Position numbers and translations under genes: made by a program. This document shows, piece after piece, positions 31,515 through 43,667 of a stretch of DNA of 64,000 bases (its first letter is position 1; the number at the start of each line of letters is the position of its first letter). The notes beneath the pieces were generated by a model. The model worked only from the letters and a program-made list of their open reading frames with translations. It did not search any database and was not told where the DNA came from. The stretch covers positions 7,132,001-7,196,000 of the forward strand of contig NC_068975.1 in the NCBI RefSeq assembly GCF_016808095.1, in the 5' to 3' direction. The DNA comes from Vigna angularis (lineage: Eukaryota > Streptophyta > Magnoliopsida > Fabales > Fabaceae).

Positions 31515-32991
31515 CTTAGGGGAGTTTTCTTTTCTCTTCTCCCTCTTTCCCTACTTTTATTGCACTTGTCCATGATTTGTTCACTGTTCTGATTTCTGAT
31601 CTTGTGCTTATGACACATTGAGGACAATGTAGTTTAAGTGTGGTCTATTAGAGGAGATTCTGATTTTTCTTTGTTAGTTTTTGTTTTCTTTGTTAAATGT
31701 TTTCTATTGTAGGTTGTTTTTGTTATGTCTTGTGTACAGTTGTGCATGTTGTCTTGATTTCTGGACTTTGTTTAGGTTGTAGATGTGTCCTTCACTTCAC
31801 TTCATTGATACTCTGATTAGTTTGAAATCCTTGCTTTTCTCTAATTGGAAGATGATCATGATGTTTGAGAGGGTGATTGATTGTGATAGAAATACCTTGT
31901 GTGAGAATTTGAGCCACTTGATATTCTTTCTTGTGTGTGATATGTCTCTTGATTGTTTGCAGATATGCCTTGGCTTGACTCTTGATGATAATTCTTGATT
32001 GATATGCATGTTTGGAAGTGATAAAGGCAATTTTGTTCTTGAGCCTCTCTAGCCAAATAAGCTTACCTTATTTTGATCCTTTAATAACCCCTTTGAGCCT
32101 ATGTGTTCCCCTTTTCTTTGTTTTGAAGCTCATACACTAGCCATAAGTGAAAAACCATGATTACCTTAACCTTAGGGAATTTTGGAGCTTTGGAAATGTT
32201 TTGGGAACAAGTGTGGTCTTCCTGGGGATTCTTATGAATTGGCTAGTTGGATCCTCTTCTTGTTTTGTTTTTTCAAATATGATGTGTATCTTGTCTCTTA
32301 CAATTGTGTGCTAAAGAGAGAGAAAAGAAAAAGAGACAAGATTAGAAAAGAAAAAAAAAATAGAGAGAAATGAGAAAAATAAAAAAAAGTTGTGTGAATA
32401 ATGGAGTCAAGAAAAGGATTGAATTAGAGGTATTGGGTGTGATTTGATTGTATATTCACTTGTTCCCCATCGCTCCTCTATTCTTTTTGCTTTGTAGCTT
32501 CTCATCCATATGTTATCATCCCTTGTCCTTGGCCCCATTTCATCCATAAAAGACCTTTTGATTTGAACATGCATATGTTTTGAGTGTAGATATTAAAGGC
32601 TTGCCAAGTCTGTTCGTTGCTTGCTTTCTTGAGTACGTTGAGTTGAAATTCATTATCCTAGGCACATGAGAGAAAGAGTGACAGTGCATTTGTGAGGTTA
32701 TGTTGCTTTTGATTCACCTCTTGAGCTGATTGATTATGTTGCCATGTTTTGGAATTGCTTGGATGACTACCATGAGTTTCTGTTTCCTCTGATTATCTGT
32801 GTGTTGGATGTTGTCTACTCCTTTTCTTTTTCCAGAATCATTGAGGATTGTGTAAATCTGCTTTGTGTCTTTGGTGTCTTTTTCTTTTTGTTTCCTAAAG
32901 ATTGTGTCACTCTCTTGATGTATTTAGAATTGTTCCTTATTTTGTGTCTTGATTTTGCCTAGGAGTGCAAAAGACTAAGTGTGGTCTATTT
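31515..32991 (+). other. non-coding 3' part of the Athila-like non-autonomous element
   Basis: Contains 'acattgaggacaatgta-tttaagtgtgg' (31,615-31,645) and an A-rich block (32,310-32,390), both characteristic of the long 3' non-coding region of Athila elements. The reading frames here are chance frames. The phrase 'aagtgtggtctatt' recurs at 32,977, just before LTR S3. Confidence 0.5.
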
Positions 32992-34951
32992 TGATGAGTC
33001 ATTATTTTCTACTATTCACTTAGCTTTTCGCACCCAATTGTATTAGTGAATTGTGCTTAATTCTCAATTATTGTCTCATTTTCACTATTTGGGCTTAATT
33101 TCAAGATTAATTCTTATTTTAATTAATTTGAATTATTTGGGCTTAATTCTTTCAATTATTATTTTGCAGGACAATCACTGTTTGAAAGGTAAGGAACTTA
33201 TTGCACACAATGGCTTGACCGAACGGTCTGTTCTTGACCGAACGGTCTGTGCTTGACTGAACGTTCTGTTATTGACCAAACGATCTATGCTTGACTGAAC
33301 AGTCTCTTCTTGACCGAACGGTCTATGCTTGACCGAACAGTCTGTGCTTGACTGAACGGTCTTTGATTGACTGAACGGTTTGTGCTTGATTGAATGGTAT
33401 GTTCTTGATTGAACGGTCTATGGAAGCCAAGCTCTACTGGACCGAACGGTCTCTAACAATTCGTGCACCGAGCGGTCATAGAGAGCGAACCTGCTGAACG
33501 GTCTGCTGAAGCCTTGACCGAACGGTCTGTTGAAGCTTGGAATCGAACGGTCTGAGAATTGTTGCATCGAATGGTCAGAAAGCGAGCATGCATTGAACGC
33601 CTTTACCGAACGGTCTGAGTCCTTAATGACCGAACAGTCAGATGCAGTATCCAAAGGAACAACAACAGTGTCAGAAGCACATTTTGGGACTTCAAGAGGG
33701 TGCCCACGTCAATAGTGTAGTTTAATTTTGTTTTAGAAGGTCATTGGGTCAAACCTTAGGACTTTGGACCCCATTTTAGGTCATTTTGTAGGAGACCCAT
33801 TAGAAGGGAATTTTTCTAATTTGGGGTATATATACCCCAAAATCACTTTCACTTGGCCTACCTCCCAGCCGCCACTTACAATTTCAGTTCTTGGGAGCTT
33901 CTTCTTCTTCCTCCCCCTTTGGGGAGATTTAGGTTTCGCTTACTTTTTCATTTCTACCTTCATGTATTGAATCCTTTTCATTTTAAATAAAATTTCATTT
34001 TAATTTTTACAGCACTGATGTCTAATGTTCTTGAATCTGAATTTTCATTCACGCATTGCCATTTCATTTCCAATACCGTTTTGATATTTCGTTCGCATTT
34101 TGTGTTCTTCAGCGATTTCCGATTGTGTTTTGAAGTGTATTTTCTGGTGTACATTTAGTTTTTGTATTAACTTTCATTTTCTGCCATTATTTCGTCTCCT
34201 TCAAGTTAGTTCTTGTTAGCAGCGTTTGATTCTGTTCGCATTTTGATTCTGCACAATTTATTGCTTCTACAATTGCTATAGACCGTTCGGTTTTAAATTA
34301 ATATCGTTCGATCTCTAACATGTTTCCTTGTTAGAGACCGTTCGACTTTCTTTGCATTCAATTGTTTAGTTTTTAATCTCATTTCCATTCGGTCTTGCTT
34401 TAATACCGTTCGGCTGTGTTGTGTTTTAATTCATTTTCTTGCTTTGATTCCGTTCAGCCTTCGTCTTTGCTTACTTTAATATCATTCGGTCTGTTAGGAC
34501 CGAACGACCCCTTGTCCTTTTCAGTTTGCTTTTACCGTTCGGTCAGTGTAGAACCGTTCGACTTTTACTTGTGCGTTTAAGTTTTACTTTTACCGTTCGG
34601 TTTGTGCTTATACCGTTCGGCTGTCTTGTGTTTTAACTCATTTCAATTGTTTTGCTTAAATATCGTTCAGTCTGAATGTTAGAACATTCAGTCACTTGTA
34701 GGACCGTTCGATATTCTTGTTTTCCACATCTCTTTCAGGGTTTTTAATTATGTTTGGTTGTCTTCAATTTCCAGTTTTAATTTATTTTAATTTTCCTTGC
34801 AAAAACACTTTCAAACACTCCCTCCCCAAGTGCGTGTTTGACCTAAGTCTCGAACCACATTTGGTCCTTGAGAGATAACCTAGAAGTTACTTCCTAGTCT
34901 ATACTGCATTTTAATTGCACATCAAATTTGTATGGGATGCGACCTGCATTA
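32992..34951 (+). mobile_element. S-family LTR S3
   Basis: 1,960 bp beginning TGATGAGTCATTATTTTC and ending GACCTGCATTA, where the final CA has become TA. The S-family end block lies at 34,845-34,945. The flanks TATTT and GTAAA do not match, so unlike S0-S2 this copy is not a clean solo LTR; it could be the end of a larger element. It holds two arrays of ACCGTTCGG-type motifs (33,215-33,640 and 34,280-34,710). Confidence 0.7.
33215..33640 (+). repeat. array of GACCGAACGGTCT-type units in S3
   Basis: About 17 units of 20-26 bp, each with the near-palindromic core ACCGAACGGT plus a GTCTGTGCTTG-type linker. The core can pair with itself (ACCG/CGGT). The sister LTRs S0 and S2 lack the array, and S1 has only two scattered motifs. 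Confidence 0.9.
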
Positions 34952-35341
34952 GTAAATCATCCATTGGGGGAGCATATTCTTCGAGATTTTTCTAACCCCA
35001 GTAAATGCTCAATCACAATCCCAATTTCCATTGCATTTTTTTTTTCCGATGAACAACAAGAGGAAAGAGCCTGATTGTGTTTTCTTTCTTTGAATTTCCA
35101 AGTAAGCGTAATATAAGTTATATATAGAGTTTGATTTGGTTGTAAAAGCTATGTAGTTAGAATGGTGCACTTAACGAGGTAATGTGTCATTGAGTTTGTA
35201 TTATTCATTATTTAGTATTTTTTCTTTTTCTATTTTTATTGAACAACTCCTCCTATGTCTTCTTATAGAAGCTTTAACATATTTGGTCACACTAAAGGGG
35301 TGTCTCTTGTGCCACCTCATCAAATTTTAATATGACATTAG
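34952..35341 (+). other. possible Athila gag fragment and unassigned DNA
   Basis: The first 100 bp read 'NHPLGEHILRDFSNPSKCSITIPI' on the plus strand, similar in style to the first residues of Athila gag. The remainder to 35,341 is A+T rich with nothing recognisable. Confidence 0.35.
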
Positions 35342-35712
35342 AATTTTAGGTTAATATTTATTCCCTGTTTTATAGAAATTGTTTTATTTTATTTTTTATT
35401 TTTACATAATGTGGTCTCAATATTTTATTAAAAAAAGTCAATGTGATCTTTTTTTTTCGTCTGATCAATCTTAACATAGTTAAGGATGATAATAGAATGA
35501 TGTGGATATTTTCCCTCTTGAAGAAATATAAATATATCACTTTGTCAAATTATCACATTCTAACAATGTTCATGCAGATAAAAAAAACGACATTGACTTT
35601 TTGGAATGAATAATGAGACCACAGTGAGACCACTACGAGTAAAAAATATTAAACGAAAATATTGAACCAATATTACAAATATTGAGAGCAAAAGAGGATT
35701 GTACCTAAAATT
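35342..35712. mobile_element. fold-back (long inverted repeat) MITE-like element
   Basis: The ends AATTTTAGGT and ACCTAAAATT are inverted, and the arms of about 150-170 bp remain alignable, sharing 'GTGGTCTCA-TATT' and 'AAAAAGTCAATGT'. There is no coding capacity. No convincing target duplication was found. It may be a Mutator-type MITE. Confidence 0.6.
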
Positions 35713-36269
35713 TATGGATGTCTAAACCTAGAATCCATTGAATAAAATGACGATGAAAAGATTTCTTAAGAAAAAGTGAAGACACAAATACATGATTTTA
35801 GCAAGTTTAATGTTATGGTTGCATAACTCATGAATTGTTGTTACATCTTGATTAAGGGTAGTAAAACAGTCTAGCTTAGCCTATTTTGGTCCAGTCCTTC
35901 ACTTAATAAAAACGAGTTGAGTCAGGCTAGTGTATTACAAAAAGTGGATTAGAAATTAGAACCTGCCCCACCACAAAGCGGGTTAGTCTACCATTTTTTT
36001 TTAAAAAAATATTTTAATATTTTGTTTATATATATACTTATAAATGAATATTTAATCATATAAATATTTTCTAAGTTTTAATTGATTGATATTTTTAATT
36101 GGATAAATTAAAATAATTACTACATGTACATATTAAATTACTCTATTATAACTAATAATTGAAAATATATAAAATTTAATCTTTTTAATTAGTTATTTTA
36201 TTTCTTAATTTAAAAAAAAATTAAAAACAAAACTAGTCTGCTGGTCAGGAATGGATTGGCCGACCTTTT
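35713..36269. other. unassigned A+T-rich intergenic DNA
   Basis: Contains a stretch 'gcgggttagtctacc' related to the flank of the duplicated unit at 36,270 but no open frame or element terminus that I recognise. Confidence 0.3.
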
Positions 36270-37185
36270 ACCCACCAATTTGACGGATTAGACAGGTCGG
36301 ACCAAAACAGAATGGTGGGTTGAAAATTTAAACCCGATCCACCCCGTTTTGGCATGTTGACCCATAAGCAACAACCTATTTTAAAAGTCCTAATCTTGTT
36401 AACTCCGAAACTATTATGTACTTTGATTTGTTTTTTATATTTGTTATGGTTTAATTTAATCTCGATCTCATGTTCCTCAACTATACTAAATAAGATAAGA
36501 AAAGATTATGGTTGAATATGCATCTTTTATTTATAGAAACTCCTGATAGAGAAGGAAACAATGGAGACACAAGATTTGCACCCTTGACATCACAAAGGTT
36601 TCTCTTGGTTCTGATGAGTTATGTGGTCGACCACAAAGACAAAAAACTGAAAAATTAAAACCCAAAGGTGTTAGGAACTCTTATATACATTGTGGGGAGC
36701 TTCCAGTTAACAATATAATAACTGTATGTTTCTGTGAAATTTTGACTCACCTTTGACCTTCCAATTTGATAAGTTAGACAGGCTAAACCAAAACTAGTTT
36801 GTGATTTAAAAATTCCAACTTGACACACTACATTTTGACAGGCTGGCCCATGAGCAACAATTTGACACCCCTTTCCTTGTTGTTAACTCCAGAACTACCA
36901 TTCTCTCTTATGTACTTAATTCGTTTTGATATATGTTATGGTTTAATTTAATCTTCATCTCAAACTTCTCAACTATACTTAAAAAAAAATAAAAAAATAA
37001 CTAGTTATAGCTTAATATTCAATTTTTATTTGTAGAAACTCCTTATGGAGACACGGGATTTTCACCATTGAAATCACAAAGGTTTCTCTTTCTCATGATG
37101 AGTTATTGATTGTGGTCAACCACAAGGACAAGAAATCGAATAAATAAAAACCAAGATGTGGAAACTCTTATATATACTGTGGGAG
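36270..37185 (+). repeat. two-copy ~490-bp tandem duplication
   Basis: Unit 1 (about 36,270-36,755) and unit 2 (about 36,756-37,185, continuing at 39,853) share 'gttagacaggt/c..accaaaac', 'cccatgagcaacaa', 'tatggtttaatttaatct', 'tcacaaaggtttctctt' and 'aactcttatata..tgtggggagc'. Divergence of roughly 15-25 percent by eye makes it old. Unit 2 is interrupted by solo LTR T2. Confidence 0.75.
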
Positions 37186-39852
37186 TGTGAGACCCATAAT
37201 AATTAGCCTCAATTAATCCTGACACCTCACCATTAATGCACGCCACGTCATTTCCAGTCATTAAAATCCACTCTCTAATCTGATCTCATTCCTCTCAGAC
37301 GAGCACGAAGAACCACGCCCATCATTTCTCTGAAACACGCGCACGTCATATACTCAGTGCATTAAAAACGCACCAAGCGCTGCATGCACGCATGCCACTT
37401 GTCACGCTGGAAGTTTCGGAAGTCAGAATGGAGGTGCAGGTGTCCGAAAGAGAGACGCTCGTTCGTCTGGATTTGGAAGGAACAAAAGTGATTTTCGAAA
37501 ACCCTTCCGTTCACCTGCATCACTCATCTTCTTCCTCACGAAAGCTCACCCCTTCATTTTCTCCAACTTCTCTCTAAAACCAGTAAACTTCTCTCTACTG
37601 CAACTCCTCATTTCCTTCTCCGATTTCAATTTCAGAACCGTAGGAACGTTCATCCGGCTGTGGTCTTCCTTTGGAACCGAACTGAACTGGAATCTAAGCT
37701 GGTAAGTTCCTTTCCCTAGTAGCTGTCCATTAGGGTTTCATGCGAAACCATACTCTCGGTTCATGCATGGACTGTATCTGAGAAATTTCTGGTTTTGGGT
37801 GTTAGATCAAGTGGTTAGATTGAGTGGAAGGAACTTAAGTGGCTGTTGCGTATAGAAGAGCTGTAGTTGAACGTGTGGAAGTCATATTTTAGGGCGTACA
37901 CTGCTATCCAGGTAAGGGAAGCTTACATATATTTAAATTTATACGTGTATGATTGTATGAAAGCATGATGTGGGTCGTCTGTATGAAATTTCTGTATACG
38001 TGTTTTTCTGGATCTGCATGAACGAACTCTGTTGTGCTGTTATGAATGTTTACTGATATGATTTCTGGGTGGTTGAACTGCATGCTGGTTGAAACGTATG
38101 AGTGATGGATGAATACTATAATGTATGAATTGTTAATATGTTGATTATTGAATATGAATTAATCTGGAAGTGAAAGTATAAAGTTCATCAATTTGAGATT
38201 CATTTGAAGTATAAAGTATAGGTTAAATTGTTGAAATCTGGAATTTGTTAAGGTTGAGAAATCTGCACTGAAATCATGCCTTTGATAAATGACGCTCGTC
38301 ACTGTACGGTCTTAAACCGTTCGGTTTTCCTCTTAAAATAACTTAGAATGGGATTCCTTCATTTGGAAAGAATTCTGCTCGTGAACGAGCGTCCCTATTT
38401 GGATCTTTGAGAGCGTTCGACCTTATGTCGAGCGTTCGTCCGTTAGAGCGTTCGACCTCATGTCGAGCGTTCGTCCGTTAGAGCGTTCGACCTCATGTCG
38501 AGCGTTCGTCCGTTAGAGCGTTCGACCTCATGTCGAGCGTTCGTCCGTTAGAGCGTTCGACCTCATGTCGAGCGTTCGTCCGTTAGAGCGTTCGACCTCA
38601 TGTCGAGCGTTCGTCTGTGAGAGCGTTCGACCTCATGTCGAGCGTTCGTCTGTGAGAGCGTTCGTCTTTGAGAGCGTTCGACCTTATGTCGAGCGTTCGT
38701 CTGTGAGAGCGTTCGACCTCATGTCGAGCGTTCGTCTTTGATAGCGTTCGACCTCATATCGAGCGTTCGTCTTTAATATCGTTCGGCCTTATATCGAACG
38801 ATCGTTCTAAATCGCGCAAGGTCTCCTATCAAGCGCTCGTACAACTGAATAAGTATTTGATTTTAAACAGCGTTCGTCCTGAATTTGAAATAGCGTTCGT
38901 CCTGATCTCAAATAGCGTTCGTCTATACAGTTAATTAACGTTCGTCTTTTAGAGAAGTGTAATTGAGAATGAAAATGTGATGTTGAGGAAATTATAAAAT
39001 GGACGAATCATATATGAGGTGAAATTATGATATTGATATTTGAACGAGCGTTCCAAGGAGGAACGACTCTGATTTCTATTGGATATGAAATTTGGTAAAG
39101 TATGACTGTGGATAAGTTAAGACTCGCTGTCCATCCTGATGTTCCGTGATACGCCTCTTCAAGTAGAAGGGGGTATTCATGTGTGGGAACGGCAGGAGGT
39201 CCTTAGTCCATAAGTTAACATGGGCGACGTAAGAACGGACTTACCTCGAGTGGCAGCTGTTTGGTGTATCCCAGTTACTACATCACTCGGGTGCAAGGAC
39301 GCTTGTAACTACACAGATTCATACAGTCCGGACGGTCGGTCTAGCATTAGTATATTTATGTTTGATTGATGTTATGCGTATATGAGTTGATTGTATGATG
39401 GTTTGAATAAAAATGTTGAAGTATGAATTTAAATTACGTAAGCTTACCCTTTCGTTTTTTTCATTGTGTTGTCTACTGTCCATGTACGTTCGTCCTGTCT
39501 TGCAATGATCATCCGTTGTGGATGTGAGCAGATGGTGGTGCATCCCTTGAAGAAATGCTGGAAGAAGAAAATTTGGACGATGCCAATCTGGTGGAAGTTG
39601 AAGTAAAGGCCGAGCCTTAGAGCGCTCGTAGATGTTAGGTTGTAGATGTTAGCTCATTTTTGGACGTTCGGTTACTTTTGGAAAACCGTTCGTTCTGATT
39701 TATTTTCCTGTTTCTCTGAAACGCTCGTTATTTTGTACTGTAGCCGTTCGGCTTTGACCCTTGAACTCTGTTTAATCTTAAAGACTGTTTACTATACTGT
39801 TAATTGTAATTAATCCTGATTTATGGTAATTATGGTATTTTGGGATGTTACA
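37186..39852 (+). mobile_element. solo LTR T2, chromovirus (Tekay/Del-like) type
   Basis: 2,667 bp, TGTGAGACCC...GGGATGTTACA. The flanks share GGAG (37,182-37,185 and 39,853-39,856), a 4-bp match or a 5-bp duplication with one change. The tandem copy at 36,690-36,720 shows the uninterrupted target TGTGGGGAGCTTCC. It contains 'caggtaagggaagctta' (37,910), also present in LTR T3 and, as 'aggtaaggggagctt', in the composite. No coding region; the short frame at 37,392 is not supported. Confidence 0.85.
38395..38810 (+). repeat. 35-bp minisatellite with GAGCGTTCG core in T2
   Basis: The unit combines GAGCGTTCGACCTCATGTC and GAGCGTTCGTCCGTTA. The first five or so copies are perfect or nearly so; later ones degrade towards 38,940. 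Sequence homogeneity implies recent expansion or gene conversion. Confidence 0.95.
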
Positions 39853-40338
39853 GGAGCATCCAATTAACAATATAATAACTTTTTGTTTTTGTGAAACTTC
39901 TTCACATTAAGCTGACATGTGGTCATAACAAATTAATCCTATATACATTGTTTATCCTTCTTATTTAAGTCTACTTATATTTTTAACATTTATCAGGAAT
40001 GCTAAAATGATTAAAAAGTGTTAAGGATCAAAGAGCTCCTGTCCAAAAATTTAGTTCATGTAAATTCCAACGCTGAACTACTTAAACATTTAACCAAAAA
40101 ATGTTCATTACTAGACTCCCAATAGCCATTATTTTACGCAATGATTCCCATTACTTATATACAATACAAGTTGTGTAACGCACAACTTGATAGTTCTAAT
40201 TACCACAAAATTTGAATAATCCACTGTTTGTTCCAAGCAATCATCATGTTGAACGTGGTGGATTCAGACTTTGTTTCCACAATTGCCAAAATATCTCTTT
40301 AAACCAGACAAATACAGCAGGTATGGACAGTAGACACA
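39853..40338. other. interval between solo LTR T2 and the JASON-like gene
   Basis: The first 60 bp continue the tandem unit broken by T2. The rest would include the 3' untranslated region and downstream sequence of the minus-strand gene. No element ends are seen. Confidence 0.4.
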
Positions 40339-43300
40339 TCAGAATGACACCACGGACTGTGGATGAGTTGAAGATTGCAGCTGAGATAGTGCAGTATCAC
40401 TTTCTTCGTTTTCGTCAAAAGGCATTGATTTTCCACATGCATCCTTCCTGTGAATCAAAATAAGAAATTGATAGGAAGTTATAAATCACAATTAATTATT
40501 TAAAAGAAAATAGCAAGCCTGCTATTAATTGCTCATACAAGTGAATATAGTTCAAGCAAAAAGCAAACCTTAAATAGGAATGCATACCTTTGAGTGATGA
40601 CACTCTCCTCAGATAATGCCTTTTCCAACCTCTCTTCAAATGGCGTTGCATGCCAATTCACTTTCTGATCCTGAAAATCAATCAGTAAACATTAGATGCA
40701 GATGCAATATAGAGAGAGAAAAAACTCGCCTAGGAAATAATGATTACAAGTCATACTTCTTTATACTTATTGGTTGAATTTGGTATGCCGTTACCATCCC
40801 ACCACTTAGGAGGAGGAGCTTGAGAATCCTCATTCTCGTTCCAGTGAGCTGCAACCATCCCAATGATAGGCCTGTCGACAGGTGATTTCCGGACATGATT
40901 ATAAGCAATCTGCATTCTCCTGTTTCTCTCTTCCAGAATGACAGCCGCAGGCTTCAACCAAGAAGATAAGCTTTCCTCCACTTTACATTCATCTTCACAA
41001 GAAATTTTCTTTAACCCTTTATCTGGTGTTAAAGTTGTAATTTCAGAACATTCAACTGATTCACTCAGCTTCCTTGAATCTTGGGTATGACCATCTTCCT
41101 CAAGTATCTTCTGAGAGACTTCATCATCAGGGTTGTTAATAGGATACACAAACTGGGACTTAAGTCTAGGCCTAACGTTTTGCAAGTCTTCTTTTGTTGT
41201 AGGGTAAACAGTTCCAGGAGTTTGCATCTCGTCAGATAGCTTCATTGGGGTGGGATAAGGTGATGGTTTATAGGCACTCTCATTGTTTGTGGAATCTATT
41301 TTCTTCATTTGTGGTCTGCCATATTCAGACAAGTCACAGGACGATAAATCAGCCTCACATTCAAAACGTACAGACTTGTTTCTCTTAGTGTATGTGGCTG
41401 ATGGCCAAGGTGAAACAGAAGCTGTATTTTCATTCTTATCCAAACTGTAAAGACTCCCTGTTCTATTTCCTTCCGTAGAATCGAGGGAGGCACATTGACT
41501 GCTTTGTGCATTGGAGATACAGCTGTAAATTAAACGAAATTCACATACAGTAAGGTTTTATGTAATTTTCAGGTATGACCCACAACACGTGTACATTCAA
41601 TGAAAATCTCAAAAAAGTTCGTTGAAAGAAATCTAAGATAAAATGAGAGATCATCATATTTTATAACAACTCTTAATAAAGAACAAAATTTAATTTCGTG
41701 AGACCGTTTAATAATAATGGCCTGCAGCGTCAGTTGACAAGGCGGCTTTCCCATTGATCTAAGAGTGAGGAACAGAATATCCACCTCCAATGAAATTGAC
41801 TAAAATGTTACTTGCTCACACCCATGATACAACATTCCCATTAAAAAAGTCTAAAATGGAAAAAATGAGAATCAATTTCATCATTTTTCGGAGACCCTTA
41901 TTAACCGACAAATTTTCTTATATGTTTTAATGGTTCTGAGCTGCAGTTGATTCCCGTTGCCTTAAGAGTAAGGAACAGAATATCCACTATGACACGACAA
42001 AAATATTAACATTAATTACTATTCGATATCGGCATGAAAAAGATTCAATACAAAGACACAATAACCTGCTTGGCGTTTGCTCAAAACAATTAGTTCGCTT
42101 CTCCCCTTCCTCACAACATTTTACAGGAGTTGAGGGATTGAAAGGTCGACTCTCATGGTGGACTTTCTCAAAAGCGATCCTAGCCCCAGCTTTAAGAAAC
42201 TTGGCCTGCAGAACAAGTTCATCCAATCATATAAGGAAATTTTACAAAGCATATATAAAAATGCACCCATCTAATGTACAGATAACAAAATACGAACAAA
42301 CTTAAAGCTTCAAAAAAGTGTTTTTACACAATTCCTGTATAATGAAAACACAGTTCACTCAAGATAGACCGAATTTAACCAGTAAGAATTTAGAAATAAA
42401 TTTACAGTAAAATTCTATCAAGACTGTTATTTTTCCGCCAGTAAGGCAGTGATCATCTTAGCAGATCTAGTGGCTAATATTACTAAGATTCATGTGCCTG
42501 AATCTGCATATATTAGCAAGTATATTACTAATATTACTAAGATTCAGGCTATTCCACAAGTTAGAGCTGGCACTGCCTACCACAAACATAACTATACTGA
42601 AATCAATGTTAAACCTCATTTCACTTCAACTAAAACTACATATTTTAAAGTTTACTCCGTGGCATCAGCAATCCAATTATCCATATTAAAACCTCAATAA
42701 AAACATTGTAAAATCAATAGAAGAAACAAAGAAGTTAGGATGCAATTGGATAAAACAATTCCGTGTTTAAGTTCCTCCCAGTTCCTTCACAAAGTTGAAA
42801 ATGCCAGCTTTGTCTCCTAATTCTCATCATTTTCAAATAGTTTTTAAGAATCTCTGCTTATTAAGTTATAATTTAATTGTTTATTAGGCTTTTGTGACAA
42901 ATGACACTTGCTTCCTTCACCTTGTTCTCAATGCACTTCATTCATCTATAAAATAAAATGCAATAAAGTCCCAAAAAATCACATGGTTCTCAACTAAAAC
43001 AAAGTCAAACACCTCTCTTTTCCCTCACAAACATTAACAAAATGTTCGAACACTGGAAAACTCCAAATTTCAAAAGACAACAAACAAAACTAGAAAACTC
43101 ATAATCACACAACAAACAATCGCAGCTATATCAACACTAACGAAAGAAACCCACCTCACAGTCACCTTTCTGAGATCGCACTTCAAAATCCTTCACATCA
43201 TCACGGACAACAGAGTCTTCTCTCTCTTTTCAAAATAAAAATCACAGAATTGGTAAACACATTCAAACAGAAGAAAAAAAAACAATAACAACGCAAAATT

Positions 43301-43667
43301 AAAATTCACCTTCACAGAGAAACAAAGTGGATAACTGATTTCGAGAGACAGCAACATCCTGGTAGACACAGAAAAATAAAAACCTCACACATCGAAAAAC
43401 AACAATAACAAATTAGAACTAAAACTACACAAAACTCTCACAAAATCAGAAGAATTACTCAACGACGGTTTGAGCTTTGCTTCTGCAAAGCGAACAAAGC
43501 AGCAGAAAATCGAAATCAAAAATAAAAATTACAAAATTACAAAAAACCAGTGGAGAACAGTAGTGTGTTACGTCGGGTTTGTGTTTGCCGGAACGAGAAG
43601 AAGGCACTGTGGTGGTTGTGGCGGTGGCGGAGTCGCGAGCTCTGAAGCAAGCGAAGAAGCACCCCAT
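40339..43667 (-). CDS. JASON-like protein (complete gene, seven coding exons)
   Basis: Exons on the minus strand: 43,667-43,572; 43,358-43,310; 43,219-43,155; 42,205-42,066; 41,522-40,757; 40,670-40,588; 40,447-40,339 (stop TGA). All introns have GT...AG and the phases (0,1,0,2,0,2) fit, giving about 435 residues. Hallmarks: N-terminus MGCFFACFRARD, a likely N-myristoylation/palmitoylation signal; 'VAVSRNQLSTLFL'; 'AKFLKAGARI'; 'RNKSVRFECEADLS'; and the C-terminal 'GMVAAHWNENEDS', 'PPKWWDGNGIPNSTNKYKE' and 'WHATPFEERLEKALSEE'. These match the plant JASON family. Arabidopsis JASON keeps the two meiosis II spindles apart in pollen mother cells, and its loss gives unreduced pollen; other family members have unclear roles. 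I see no frame damage. The ATG at 43,667 begins the conserved MGC motif. The gene lies in the only transposon-poor island of the window. Confidence 0.88.

Noticed and set aside
33053..33654. Frames in the GACCGAACGGTC array (for example 33,418-33,654 reverse)
   Set aside because: Repeat translation only; nothing resembling a repeat protein family.
38395..38940. Possible CRISPR-like array
   Set aside because: The units are contiguous tandem copies without unique spacers, in a plant LTR.
43455..43571. Extension of JASON exon 1 through the longer open frame to 43,455
   Set aside because: The GT at 43,571 joins in phase to the conserved exon at 43,358; the extra residues do not fit the family.
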